Below, one piece after another: positions 1 to 6,198 of a stretch of DNA of 6,423 bases; position 1 is the first letter of the stretch; each line of letters starts with the position of its first letter. Under the pieces are notes generated by a model. That model worked only from the letters and a program-made list of their open reading frames with translations. It had not been told where the DNA came from and searched no databases. Both the position numbers and the translations under genes were made by a program. Source of the DNA: an uncultured Actinomycetes bacterium (GTDB taxonomy: Bacteria > Actinomycetota > Thermoleophilia > Solirubrobacterales > Solirubrobacteraceae); contig CALAQT010000453.1 in NCBI GenBank assembly GCA_937888775.1, forward strand, positions 1-6,423, given 5' to 3'.

Positions 1-73
1 CCAAACGCTCCTAATCCGAATACCGAGAACGCTACCTTCCCGAAAATCCACGGCGATCCATGCGATGTCGCCC

Positions 74-117
74 GCCAGCCTGAAGGGACCACCCGTTCGC
101 CAGTTGCAAGGGACCGG
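74..117. repeat. Two spaced terminal-type repeats of an IS21-like element
   Basis: Two copies with a 25-bp period share the pattern GCCAG-4 nt-AAGGGACC, at 74-92 and 99-117, with 13 of 19 positions identical. IS21-family elements are known to carry several short repeats inside each end as transposase binding sites. The position, directly outside the 3' end of istB, fits the right end of such an element. That these are binding sites is inferred from family knowledge and location. Confidence 0.5.
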
Positions 118-169
118 GTCCGGGTCGTCAGCGTCGGCAAACGGATCATGGGGGAGGTCGGGTTCGAGG

Positions 170-1027
170 TCAGGCGCGGCGTGATCGCCGGGCCCCAGGT
201 GGGGTATCGATAGGGCCGGCGGCGGTTGGCTTCTGACGTTTGCGATAGCTCTCTCCGTCAAGGACGAGTTCGTATGCAGATGACTGCAGCCGATCGATTG
301 CGGATTGCGCCAGGAGGGGTTCGGCCATGAGCCCGAGCCATTCGATCGGCTCTCGGGTTGAGGTCGTCACCGTGGCTGCTTTGCGGTGCCGTTCGACGAT
401 GAGTTCGTAGATGTCGGCGGTGTCGATGGCGTCGAGCGCCTGGATGCAAAAGTCGTCAAGGATCAAGAGATCGACACGCAGCAACTTGCGCAGCTCGACC
501 TCGTGACTGTTGTCGAGGCGAGATGCCTTGAGCCGCTTGAGAAGTTTGCCGGTTCGCTCGCAATGAACGCTGTACCGACGACGAACGACGGCGTGGCCAA
601 GAGCGGTTGCGAGGAACGTCTTCCCCACGCCAACGGGCCCCATGATCACCACGTTGTGGGTGGCGTCGACGAACCGCAGCGAGCACAGCTCATCGAAGGT
701 GGCGTGGTCATATGTGACCGCCGCGGTGTTGTCCCAGTTCTCGAGACGCATGTCCGGGTCGAGTCCGGCGGTGCGTGCACGCAGCGCCGCTGACGAGGTA
801 TCGCGGCGGGTGACCTCATCGGCGAGAACCAACTCCAGGAACTCGGCGTGGGGTAGCGATCGGCTCTTGGCCAAGGCCAGGCGTTCGGGCAGGGTGTCGA
901 GGGTGACGCCCGAGATGAGAGCACTCCTGCGGCGGCTCAGGCTCGGTCGCACTCCGCGCTTGGCCCGGATGGGAGCCATGGGCTGGAGCGGCCCCGGGGA
1001 ATCACGCCCAGAGACCGAGGTTGGCAC
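170..1027 (-). CDS. istB: IstB-like AAA+ ATPase, IS21-family transposition helper protein
   Basis: IstB is the ATP-dependent helper of IS21 transposition; it binds target DNA and stimulates the IstA transposase. The 285-residue frame shows an N-terminal helical IstB region (about residues 44-90), a Walker A motif GPVGVGKT at 130-137, a Walker B motif LLILDD at 187-192, and a C-terminal AIDRL segment at 243-247 in the position of the AAA+ arginine finger region. The conserved ending with SYRKRQKP follows at about 260-267. The frame opens with GTG at 1027, but an ATG at residue 17 (position 979) is equally plausible. Neither start has a clear ribosome binding site, and the first 30-40 residues do not look like a normal IstB N-terminus, so the 5' end may have been replaced. 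No istA is adjacent, so the gene is probably an orphan. The ATPase core looks intact. Confidence 0.9.
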   Translation of the reverse strand: MPTSVSGRDSPGPLQPMAPIRAKRGVRPSLSRRRSALISGVTLDTLPERLALAKSRSLPHAEFLELVLADEVTRRDTSSAALRARTAGLDPDMRLENWDNTAAVTYDHATFDELCSLRFVDATHNVVIMGPVGVGKTFLATALGHAVVRRRYSVHCERTGKLLKRLKASRLDNSHEVELRKLLRVDLLILDDFCIQALDAIDTADIYELIVERHRKAATVTTSTREPIEWLGLMAEPLLAQSAIDRLQSSAYELVLDGESYRKRQKPTAAGPIDTPPGARRSRRA

Positions 1028-1100
1028 CGCGCTGCACGAACTGCTTCGCAGCGGTCACTACGCCGAGGGCGCTCAGGACGAGCAGGACCCATTCGACCAA
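1002..1100 (-). other. Possible 32-residue hydrophobic small ORF upstream of istB
   Basis: A frame starting with TTG at 1100 encodes 32 residues and ends with TGA at 1002-1004. It reads roughly VEWVLLVLSALGVVTAA followed by a basic tail with KQFVQRG, so it would form one membrane-spanning helix with a short polar end. A GAGAG stretch lies about 9 nt upstream. It overlaps the first residues of istB if the GTG start of istB is used, but not if the ATG at 979 is used. I recognise no family. It could be a relic of a larger gene or chance. The remaining DNA between 1101 and 1275 shows no convincing gene. Confidence 0.15.
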
Positions 1101-1275
1101 AGTATGGCGCTCTCAACTGGTCATTGCACCGGCTCGGACAGCATGGTTTCCTGAAGTGACAGCAGAAGTTTCCGGGAAGAAACCGATGTCCACCTCGGTC
1201 ACCGTGCCCAGGGTACGCCGAGGATCTCTCAAGGGTGTCCGTCAAACCGGGTAAGGTCCACTCGTTCGAGCGCCG

Positions 1276-1887
1276 TCAGGTGGCGGGAAGTTTCCCGTCG
1301 CGACGCATGAAGCGATTGTTGACGCCAAGGATGTCCGCTTCGCCGATCACCCGGAAACCGAACTTTTCGTACAGCGTGACGTTCCGGTCGACATCCGTTT
1401 CGAGGTAGGCAGGTGGACCGTCCTCGTCGGCCATCTCGAGGAACGCGCCGAGCAGCGCCTTCCCGACTCCCTGACCTTGGAAGGCCGGGTCGACGCCGAT
1501 CGGTCCGATGTGCCAGTGCGGCTCCTTCGGATCGTGCTTGGTCCACACGCTCGTTAGCTTCAAGGCCCTGGGCATGGCCGTCCCCAGCGTCCGGACCATC
1601 GTAGGCGCCGACCTGATCTTCTCCCCTGCGGACAGCTGGCAACGAGGCCAGGGCGCCGCGTTCAGCGCGCCGACAACGCGGTCCCCATGCTCGGCGACGA
1701 GCCCGTAGCTGGAGGTTCGGCCGAACTTGGCGACACGCGCGCTGCCCTTCATCATTCGTTGGGCCTTAGCACGGTCGCCCCGCACCATCGCCAGGGCGTT
1801 CGGATTGTCGGCAAATGCGAGGCCCATCACTTCACACACCGCATCCAAGTCGCCCGCCGATATCCGGCGGATCTTGGTAGCCTCCAT
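1276..1887 (-). CDS. GNAT-family N-acetyltransferase
   Basis: This is a 203-residue protein of the GNAT fold, which transfers an acetyl group from acetyl-CoA to an amine. The acetyl-CoA binding loop QGQGVGKA is at residues 137-144, preceded by the typical beta strand HWHIGPIGVDPAF (124-136) and followed by YEKFGF (173-178), the conserved C-terminal part of the fold. The N-terminal part begins with IRRISAGDLDAV, also usual for the family. I chose the ATG at 1887 because GAGAGGAG (1895-1902) lies 7 nt upstream; a longer frame from TTG at 1965 would run through that site and has no support. The substrate is unknown; relatives include antibiotic, polyamine and small-molecule acetyltransferases. 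The IS30 fragment ends about 80 bp upstream, so its promoter may lie in IS-derived DNA. It stands alone, with istB downstream on the same strand. Confidence 0.88.
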   Translation of the reverse strand: MEATKIRRISAGDLDAVCEVMGLAFADNPNALAMVRGDRAKAQRMMKGSARVAKFGRTSSYGLVAEHGDRVVGALNAAPWPRCQLSAGEKIRSAPTMVRTLGTAMPRALKLTSVWTKHDPKEPHWHIGPIGVDPAFQGQGVGKALLGAFLEMADEDGPPAYLETDVDRNVTLYEKFGFRVIGEADILGVNNRFMRRDGKLPAT

Positions 1888-1894
1888 TCGACGA

Positions 1895-1902
1895 CTCCTC
1901 TC
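1895..1902 (-). promoter_or_regulatory. Shine-Dalgarno sequence of the GNAT gene
   Basis: GAGAGGAG on the minus strand sits 7 nt before the ATG at 1887. It decides between that start and the upstream in-frame TTG at 1965. Confidence 0.75.
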
Positions 1903-1969
1903 GTGTGATGCGTCCGCTTGATCGGCCTGGCCTTGAGCCGGTTCGCCGGACGGAGTCGGTCTCAATGGA

Positions 1970-2302
1970 TCAACGCATCACCTCGGCCAACTTCTCGGAT
2001 GGTGACATCCAGTTAAGGGTTTGTCGAGGTCTGCCATTGAGTTCGGCGGCCACCGCATCGAGATCGGCCTGAGTTGCCGTGGCCAGATTGGAACTCTTGG
2101 GGAAGTACTGACGCAGCAGCCCGTTGGTGTTCTCGTTGCTGCCACGTTGCCAGGGGCTGCGCGGATCGCAGAAGTAGACGGCCACGCCTGTATCGACGCT
2201 GAAGCGGACGTGCTCAGCCATCTCGCGCCCTCGATCCCATGTCAACGAGCGGCGAAGCTGCTCCGGAAGTGTTGTGACACTCTTTGCGAGAGCGACGCGG
2301 AC
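1970..2302 (-). pseudogene. IS30-family transposase, C-terminal fragment
   Basis: The last roughly 110 residues of an IS30-type DDE transposase are present. The fragment contains TWDRGREMAEH with the second catalytic Asp, then PRSPWQRGSNENTNGLLRQY with the catalytic Glu. These two are 33 residues apart, which matches the DD(33)E spacing of the family. It then ends with the usual ELNGRPRQTLNWMSPSEKL. The first catalytic Asp and the N-terminal helix-turn-helix region are missing. Family resemblance starts near position 2302 (VRVALAKSVTTLP); the 18 residues in front, coded by 2303-2356, do not resemble IS30 and are read-in sequence. A candidate remnant of the element's outer end lies at about 1940-1968 (minus strand TTGATCCATTGAGACCG just after the stop), but this is a weak guess. 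The fragment cannot encode an active transposase. Confidence 0.88.
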
Positions 2303-2323
2303 CGCTACTCTCGGTGAAATCCA

Positions 2324-2358
2324 TGGGGTTCCACGGCGACCCCACCGAAACCCCACCG
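2324..2358. repeat. Direct repeat ACCCCACCG and overlapping inverted repeats at the IS30 fragment junction
   Basis: ACCCCACCG occurs at 2339-2347 and again at 2350-2358, two bases apart. The sequence TGGGGTT at 2324-2330 is the inverse of AACCCCA at 2349-2355, and TGGGGT also pairs with ACCCCA at 2339-2344, so one arm can pair with either copy. The cluster lies within 25 bp of where the transposase homology stops. The rest of 2303-2445 shows no recognisable gene. Confidence 0.5.
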
Positions 2359-2445
2359 GGCTCCATTCATATTCGAAATGAGCCCTCAGAGGGGAGTGGA
2401 GCGGCTATCTCCTGCGACATCTGTCAACTATGTGGTGAAACCACA

Positions 2446-2756
2446 CACCTTCTCCCCAGCGCACGGCATCCGCTCACGGCCATGGCGCCGCTCTGGAACC
2501 GCTTGCACCCCGCGGCACCACGGCCGGACGGTCCCAGTGTCGATGATCTGGTCGCCGTGCTTGCCGAGATGGGCATCCGCTGTCAGACCGAGTTCTTCAA
2601 GCGTCACCGCGCTTCCCGGGGCACGCGTGCGGAGCTCGTCGCCTTCGTTCGCCGCCGCCTGTGTGTGACCGCGGACCACGACGCCGAGATCGACGCCTGG
2701 ATGGGCGACCCGCCCTCCCTCGGCCTGGACAACATGGCAACGCTGTGGTGGGACGT
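2446..2756 (+). pseudogene. Class I SAM-dependent methyltransferase-like gene, C-terminal fragment
   Basis: An open frame on the plus strand encodes a stretch resembling the C-terminal half of a class I methyltransferase common in actinobacteria. The recognisable elements are RHPLTAMAPLWNRLH, then RPDGPSVDDLVAVLAEMGI, then a charged helix leading to FVRRRLC and the typical ending NMATLWWD. The SAM-binding glycine-rich half is absent. Upstream of about 2446 the frame stays open back to 2284 but its sequence does not resemble the family, so the 5' half has been lost, probably with the IS30-related rearrangement. The frame also runs on beyond WWD to 2859, about 77 nt into the opposite-strand ThDP enzyme gene; that tail is basic and looks like antisense read-through. 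The family assignment rests on motif memory and is moderate. Confidence 0.55.
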
Positions 2757-2778
2757 AGAGACCTGTGGTGGTGACGTA
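2743..2778. repeat. Near-tandem 15/16-bp duplication at the end of the methyltransferase fragment
   Basis: CTGTGGTGGGACGTA at 2743-2757 is repeated as CTGTGGTGGTGACGTA at 2763-2778, differing by one inserted T, with a 20-bp period. The first copy encodes the LWWD end of the methyltransferase fragment. In the second copy the matching reading (CTG TGG TGG TGA) would terminate. It lies 5 bp from the stop of the opposite-strand ThDP enzyme gene. Confidence 0.6.
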
Positions 2779-2782
2779 CCGC

Positions 2783-4339
2783 TCAGAACATGGACGGGAT
2801 CACCGCCTCGATCAGATGCGGGCCGGGCTCGGCGAAGGCGCGGGCGAGCGCGTCGCTGAACCCCTCCGCCGACTCGGGCCGTGACGCCGGCACTCCCATG
2901 CCCTGCGCCAGCCGGACGAAGTCGATCTCCGGCGGCGAGATGTCGAGCATGCGCTCCGACCTTTCCCCGGATGATGCGGCCCCGACTCGGGCAAGCTCCA
3001 TGCGCAGAATCGCGTAGCGGCGGTTGCTGAAGATGACGGTGGTGACGTCCAGGCCCTCGCGAGCCATCGTCCACAGCGACTGCAGCGTGTACAGCGCCGA
3101 ACCGTCCGCCTCGAGCGCGAGCACCGGCCGGTCGGGGCAGGCGATCGCCGCGCCGACCGCGAGCGGGAGGCCCTGGCCGATCGCTCCACCGGTGAGGGTG
3201 AGCCAGTCATGTCGCGGCGCGCCCGCGGTCGGGCCGGTGAGGAACACGCCAGCGGTGTTCGCCTCATCCGAGACAATGGCGCCCTCCGGAAGCAGTGCGC
3301 CGACGGCGAGTGCGATCGATTCCGCGCCCAGCGCACCGGTGGGCCGCGAGGGTCGGGAGGTCGCCGGTGCACCGACTTCATGGTCGCCCGCGTCGACAGC
3401 CTCAGCCAGAGCCTCGAGCGCTGCGATGGCGTCGTCACCGGCCGCGGCCAGCACGCAGACCTGACAGCCGTCGGGCACGAGGTCGCTGGGGCGACCCGGG
3501 TAGGCGAAGAACGACACCGGGGCGCGTGCGTCGACAAGGACGAGCTGACGCAGCCCGTCCAGTTGACCGGCCGCCATCTCGGCGACATAGGCGATGCGCT
3601 CGACCGCGGGAATGCCGGCGCCGCGCTCGACCCGCGCGGGGAAGGTCTCGCCGAGCAGGGTGGAGCCAGTCTCGGCGGCGATCCTGGCTGCGGCGCGCAA
3701 CCCGGGTACCCGCAACGCCGTGCCGCCCAGCAGCAGCGCCGCCGGCCGGCTCGAGCGCAGCACGCCCGCAATCTCCTCGATCGTGGCAGCGGGAACCGAT
3801 GCGTGCCGCGCGCGCCGGGCCATTGCCGCGGGCCGACCACCCTCCGACCAAGACACGTCGGCGGGGAGGATCAGGGTCGCGACCTGGCCGGGTGGCCCGT
3901 AGGCGGCGGCCACCGCCTCCGCGGTGTCGGCGCCCGCATCCTCGGCCCGCGCGGTGCGGCGGATCCACCCCGAGACATTGCGCGCCACGCTGTCGATGTC
4001 GGACTCGAGCTGGGCGTCGAACCGCTTGTGGTAGGTCGCGTGGTCGCCGACGATCGCCACCACCGGTGCGTGGCTCCGCCGCGCGTTGTGCAGGTTGGCG
4101 AGCCCGTTGCCGAGCCCCGGGCCGAGGTGGAGGAGCACCGCCGCGGGGCCGCCGCGCATCCGGGCGTAGCCGTCGGCCGCGCCGGTGGCGACGCCCTCGA
4201 AGAGCGCCAGGACCCCGCGCATCTCGGGCACCGTGTCGAGCGCTGCGACGAAGTGCATCTCGGAGGTCCCGGGGTTGGCGAAGCAGACATCGACCCCGGA
4301 ATCGACCAGGGTGCGCACGATCGCCTCGCCCCCGATCAC
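2783..4339 (-). CDS. ThDP-dependent 2-oxoacid decarboxylase / acetolactate synthase-like enzyme
   Basis: This 518-residue cytoplasmic enzyme has the three-domain layout of the pyruvate decarboxylase/benzoylformate decarboxylase/acetolactate synthase superfamily. The N-terminal PYR domain carries FANPGTSEMHF and the ThDP-activating Glu at residue 48 in LFEGVATGAADGYARM. A His at 71 (LLHLGPGLGNGLANLH) lies where benzoylformate decarboxylases have an active-site His. A central domain follows (about 190-330). The C-terminal PP domain has GGAIGQGLPLAVGAA (384-398) and the metal/ThDP motif ADGS (411-414) with SN at 438-439; the usual first Gly of GDG is Ala. The start is GTG, and its GTGA overlaps the stop of the FAD enzyme gene, so translation is probably coupled. 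Databases often label such proteins acetolactate synthase large subunit, but no small subunit is nearby. Decarboxylation or carboligation of the 2-oxoacid made by the upstream enzyme is an inference. Confidence 0.9.
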   Translation of the reverse strand: MIGGEAIVRTLVDSGVDVCFANPGTSEMHFVAALDTVPEMRGVLALFEGVATGAADGYARMRGGPAAVLLHLGPGLGNGLANLHNARRSHAPVVAIVGDHATYHKRFDAQLESDIDSVARNVSGWIRRTARAEDAGADTAEAVAAAYGPPGQVATLILPADVSWSEGGRPAAMARRARHASVPAATIEEIAGVLRSSRPAALLLGGTALRVPGLRAAARIAAETGSTLLGETFPARVERGAGIPAVERIAYVAEMAAGQLDGLRQLVLVDARAPVSFFAYPGRPSDLVPDGCQVCVLAAAGDDAIAALEALAEAVDAGDHEVGAPATSRPSRPTGALGAESIALAVGALLPEGAIVSDEANTAGVFLTGPTAGAPRHDWLTLTGGAIGQGLPLAVGAAIACPDRPVLALEADGSALYTLQSLWTMAREGLDVTTVIFSNRRYAILRMELARVGAASSGERSERMLDISPPEIDFVRLAQGMGVPASRPESAEGFSDALARAFAEPGPHLIEAVIPSMF

Positions 4340-5745
4340 GTTCGCCCCGATGCGACGGCGGCGGGGGCGGGGTCGACGAGCACGCCCGGGTTGAGGATCC
4401 CGTCGGGGTCGAACGCGGTCTTGATCCGCGCCATCAGCGCGAGCTTGGCCGGGTCCTCGAGAGCGAGGAAGTGGCTGCGCTTCTCGGTGCCGATGCCGTG
4501 CTCGCCGGAGATCGCGCCGCCCAGCGCCGCCCCGGCGGTGAAGACCTCACGCAGCACCTGCTCGCGCCGCTCCGGGTCTGGCTGGAACACCGAGAGGTGG
4601 ACGTTGCCGTCGCCGGCGTGACCGCAGCCCACCACCATCGACCCGGTCGCCTCGGCGATTGTCGCCACCTGTGACAGGAACTCGGGGATCTGCGCGCGTG
4701 GGACCACGGTGTCGATGATCTCGTTGGCGCCCGCAGCCTTGGCTGCGAAGAAGGCGCGCTCGCGAGCCTCGATGAGCGCCGTCGCCGCCCGTGGAGGCAG
4801 CACGTAGACGTCGAGCGCGCCCAGCTCGGTGATTAGGTCACCGAGCTTCTCGATGTCGTCGTCTAGCCGCGACTGGTCCAGTGACTCGAGGACGACCACC
4901 AGGTAGGCGAGCGCCGCGTCACGCACCGCGGGCGCGATGCCGAGCTCGAGTCCGCTGGCCGCGGTAATTCCCGCCATCGATATCATGTCGATGTACTCGA
5001 GGATGAGTGGCGCGATCCCGCTGGCGACGATCCTGGACACCGCGGCGGCGACGGCGACGATGTCGCGAAACGGGGCGAGCACGGTTGCGGCATGGGGCAG
5101 CCGCGGATAGAGGCGGAGGGTCGCCTCGGTGACGATCGCCAGGGTCCCCTCCGACCCGATCACCAGCTGGGTGAGGTCGTACCCGGTGGTCGCCTTGATG
5201 AACTTGCCACCCGTCCGGATCACCTCGCCGGTGCCGAGCACCGCCTCAACCCCGAGCACCTGGTGACGCGTGACACCGTACTTGACTGCGCGCATCCCGC
5301 CCGCGTTGGTGGCGACGTTGCCGCCGAGGCTGGCGCTGCTCTCGCCCGGGAACACCGGATAGACCAGCCCGTGCGGGATGGTGGCTTCGTCGAGTTGATC
5401 GAGGCTCACCCCCGGCTGCACCACCGCGACCTGATTGTCGGTGTCGATCTCGAGAATCGACGCCATCTCGCGAAACGCGATGAGGATGCCGCCGCGCCGC
5501 GGGACGCATGCGCCCGAGAGCCCCGTCCCGGATCCGCGTGCGGTGACCGGGACCCCGGCCAGGCGCGCCTGCCTGATCACCGCTGCCACCTCATCAGTGG
5601 AGCGGGGGAGGACGACGACGTCAGGGGTGTGCCAGGCAGCCGTGAGCGACTCGTCGTGGCAGTCGTCCTCGGCGATGGCAGCGCCGGTCACCACCCGGTC
5701 GGGGCCCAGGAGCGCAACGAGTTGCTCGACGAGGCTGTGCTGCAT
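4336..5745 (-). CDS. FAD-linked 2-hydroxyacid dehydrogenase/oxidase, GlcD / D-lactate dehydrogenase family
   Basis: This is a 469-residue flavoprotein that should oxidise a D-2-hydroxyacid (glycolate, D-lactate, D-2-hydroxyglutarate or an aromatic analogue) to the 2-oxoacid. The PCMH-type FAD domain spans about residues 40-215, with GSGTGLSGA (71-79), NAGG (147-150) and GYDLTQLVIGSEGTL (188-202). The C-terminal FAD-oxidase domain has GHAGDGNVHL (375-384), which includes metal or substrate-binding His residues, GEHGIGTEKR (414-423) and DPDGILNPG (446-454). Length and motif order are normal for GlcD-like proteins; no iron-sulfur domain or GlcE/GlcF partner is present. There is no signal peptide. 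The ATG at 5745 lacks a clear ribosome binding site, and the frame stays open upstream, but no better start was seen. It is the first gene of a two-gene operon, overlapping the ThDP enzyme gene by 4 nt. The exact substrate cannot be told from sequence. Confidence 0.92.
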   Translation of the reverse strand: MQHSLVEQLVALLGPDRVVTGAAIAEDDCHDESLTAAWHTPDVVVLPRSTDEVAAVIRQARLAGVPVTARGSGTGLSGACVPRRGGILIAFREMASILEIDTDNQVAVVQPGVSLDQLDEATIPHGLVYPVFPGESSASLGGNVATNAGGMRAVKYGVTRHQVLGVEAVLGTGEVIRTGGKFIKATTGYDLTQLVIGSEGTLAIVTEATLRLYPRLPHAATVLAPFRDIVAVAAAVSRIVASGIAPLILEYIDMISMAGITAASGLELGIAPAVRDAALAYLVVVLESLDQSRLDDDIEKLGDLITELGALDVYVLPPRAATALIEARERAFFAAKAAGANEIIDTVVPRAQIPEFLSQVATIAEATGSMVVGCGHAGDGNVHLSVFQPDPERREQVLREVFTAGAALGGAISGEHGIGTEKRSHFLALEDPAKLALMARIKTAFDPDGILNPGVLVDPAPAAVASGRT

Positions 5746-5810
5746 CAGGCCGCGGATTGTAGGAGCCGCGAGGCCCTCCGCGAAGGCTAGATGAGGCTTC
5801 CAACGCCGAA

Positions 5811-6017
5811 TCAGCGGCCGGTGACGACCACCCGAATCCGTACAGCGTCCTCGGCATAGTGGAGGTCGACTCGAAGTGCATGCGCCGACGCGTGGCGGGT
5901 GACGTTGCGCACCGCCTCCTGGATGATCCGGAACGCTCCCAGTTCGACTTCCGCTGCGAGCCGCACCTGGGTGCCGCTCACCTCGAAATCCACGCGGACA
6001 TCGTGGGCGTCCTCACC
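5811..6017 (-). pseudogene. NarL-type sensor histidine kinase, internal fragment of the ATPase domain
   Basis: About 65 residues match the start of a HATPase_c domain of the kind paired with DHp-3/HisKA_3 kinases. The fragment has DFEVSGT, then VELGAFRIIQEAVRNVTRHA containing the N-box (E-x3-N-x2-RH), then the strand LRVDLHYAEDAVRIRVVV. The frame is closed by TAA at 6018-6020 upstream and by TGA at 5811-5813 just where the G1 box (DxGxG) should come, so both the phosphoacceptor His region and the ATP-lid half are absent. It cannot be a working kinase. It sits immediately upstream of the FAD/ThDP operon on the same strand and may be the leftover of a two-component regulator gene disrupted by rearrangement. 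Confidence 0.75.
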
Positions 6018-6075
6018 TTATCTTGGGGGAAAACGGATGCAGTGCCTGCCCTGCGGGGAAGGATCCAGCCCGGAG

Positions 6076-6106
6076 CTATGCCAAACTCGCGCCCCATGCG
6101 GCATAG
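6076..6106. repeat. Inverted repeat CTATGCC...GGCATAG
   Basis: CTATGCC at 6076-6082 and GGCATAG at 6100-6106 form a perfect 7-bp inverted repeat with a 17-nt loop. It lies immediately upstream of the structured leader. The same word CTATGCC, again followed by GCGGCAT, recurs at 6294-6320. Confidence 0.5.
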
Positions 6107-6109
6107 AAA

Positions 6110-6197
6110 GACGTTCTGCGTGTCGGTGCGCGGCGTAGGAACGTCCTCCTGATGCGCTTGACGGGCTTGGTGTCCCAATTCGCAGAGGAGGACGTTC
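6110..6197 (+). promoter_or_regulatory. Switch-like leader: two mutually exclusive hairpins, one hiding a Shine-Dalgarno
   Basis: Three related words are present: GACGTTC (6110-6116), GAACGTCCTCCT (6139-6150) and AGGAGGACGTTC (6186-6197). The middle word can pair with the first, giving 7 bp plus a further 4 pairs (TGCG 6117-6120 with CGTA 6134-6137) across one bulged base. Or it can pair with the third, giving a perfect 12-bp stem, then TGCG/CGCA (6153-6156 with 6181-6184) and an inner TTGG/CCAA. The two pairings share 6139-6145 and so exclude each other. The third word contains AGGAGG (6186-6191), 7 nt before the ATG at 6199. Hairpin two would therefore block ribosome binding and hairpin one would release it. 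This is the architecture of a translational attenuator; the function is inferred, the pairing is read directly. Confidence 0.5.
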
Positions 6198-6198
6198 A

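Larger units (their letters stand above)
66..1027 (-). mobile_element. IS21-family insertion sequence remnant (istB plus right-end repeats, no istA)
   Basis: The segment contains an istB-type ATPase gene and, just beyond its 3' end, two spaced copies of a repeat (74-92 and 99-117) of the kind IS21 elements carry at their ends. IS21 elements normally encode a DDE transposase, IstA, directly upstream of istB. Here the roughly 250 bp upstream of istB, up to the acetyltransferase gene, has no IstA-like frame, so the element has lost its transposase half or was captured as a fragment. The outer limit at about 66 is a guess based on a TG dinucleotide just outside the first repeat. No matching inverted copy of the repeat was found on the other side of istB, so the left limit is simply the end of the gene. 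Confidence 0.5.

Noticed and set aside
642..1154. 170-codon plus-strand open frame opposite istB, with an LRRLRLGR stretch resembling an IstB N-terminus
   Set aside because: It is the antisense of the istB coding region in high-GC DNA; the resemblance is short and the rest matches no family.
1145..1161. GGTTTCCTGAAGTGACA as the missing left-end IS21 repeat
   Set aside because: Compared in the orientation needed, only about half the positions match the repeats at 74-117.
2428..2451. Cys-x2-Cys-x2-Cys pattern (CDICQLC) in the plus-strand frame, possibly a metal site
   Set aside because: It lies in the part of the frame that does not resemble the methyltransferase family and has no second Cys pair, so it is probably chance reading of junction DNA.
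3209..4674. Two long plus-strand open frames of about 460 codons opposite the ThDP and FAD genes
   Set aside because: They are Arg/Gly/Pro-rich shadows caused by GC-rich third positions; the minus-strand frames carry complete conserved motifs.
5092..5790. 232-codon plus-strand open frame opposite the FAD enzyme gene
   Set aside because: Antisense of conserved FAD-domain motifs, with no recognisable protein content of its own.
6139..6197. The 12-bp inverted repeat as an integron attC site or a Rho-independent terminator
   Set aside because: It lacks the GTTRRRY/RYYYAAC core boxes of attC and has no U-tract after the stem; the second arm overlaps a well-placed Shine-Dalgarno instead.
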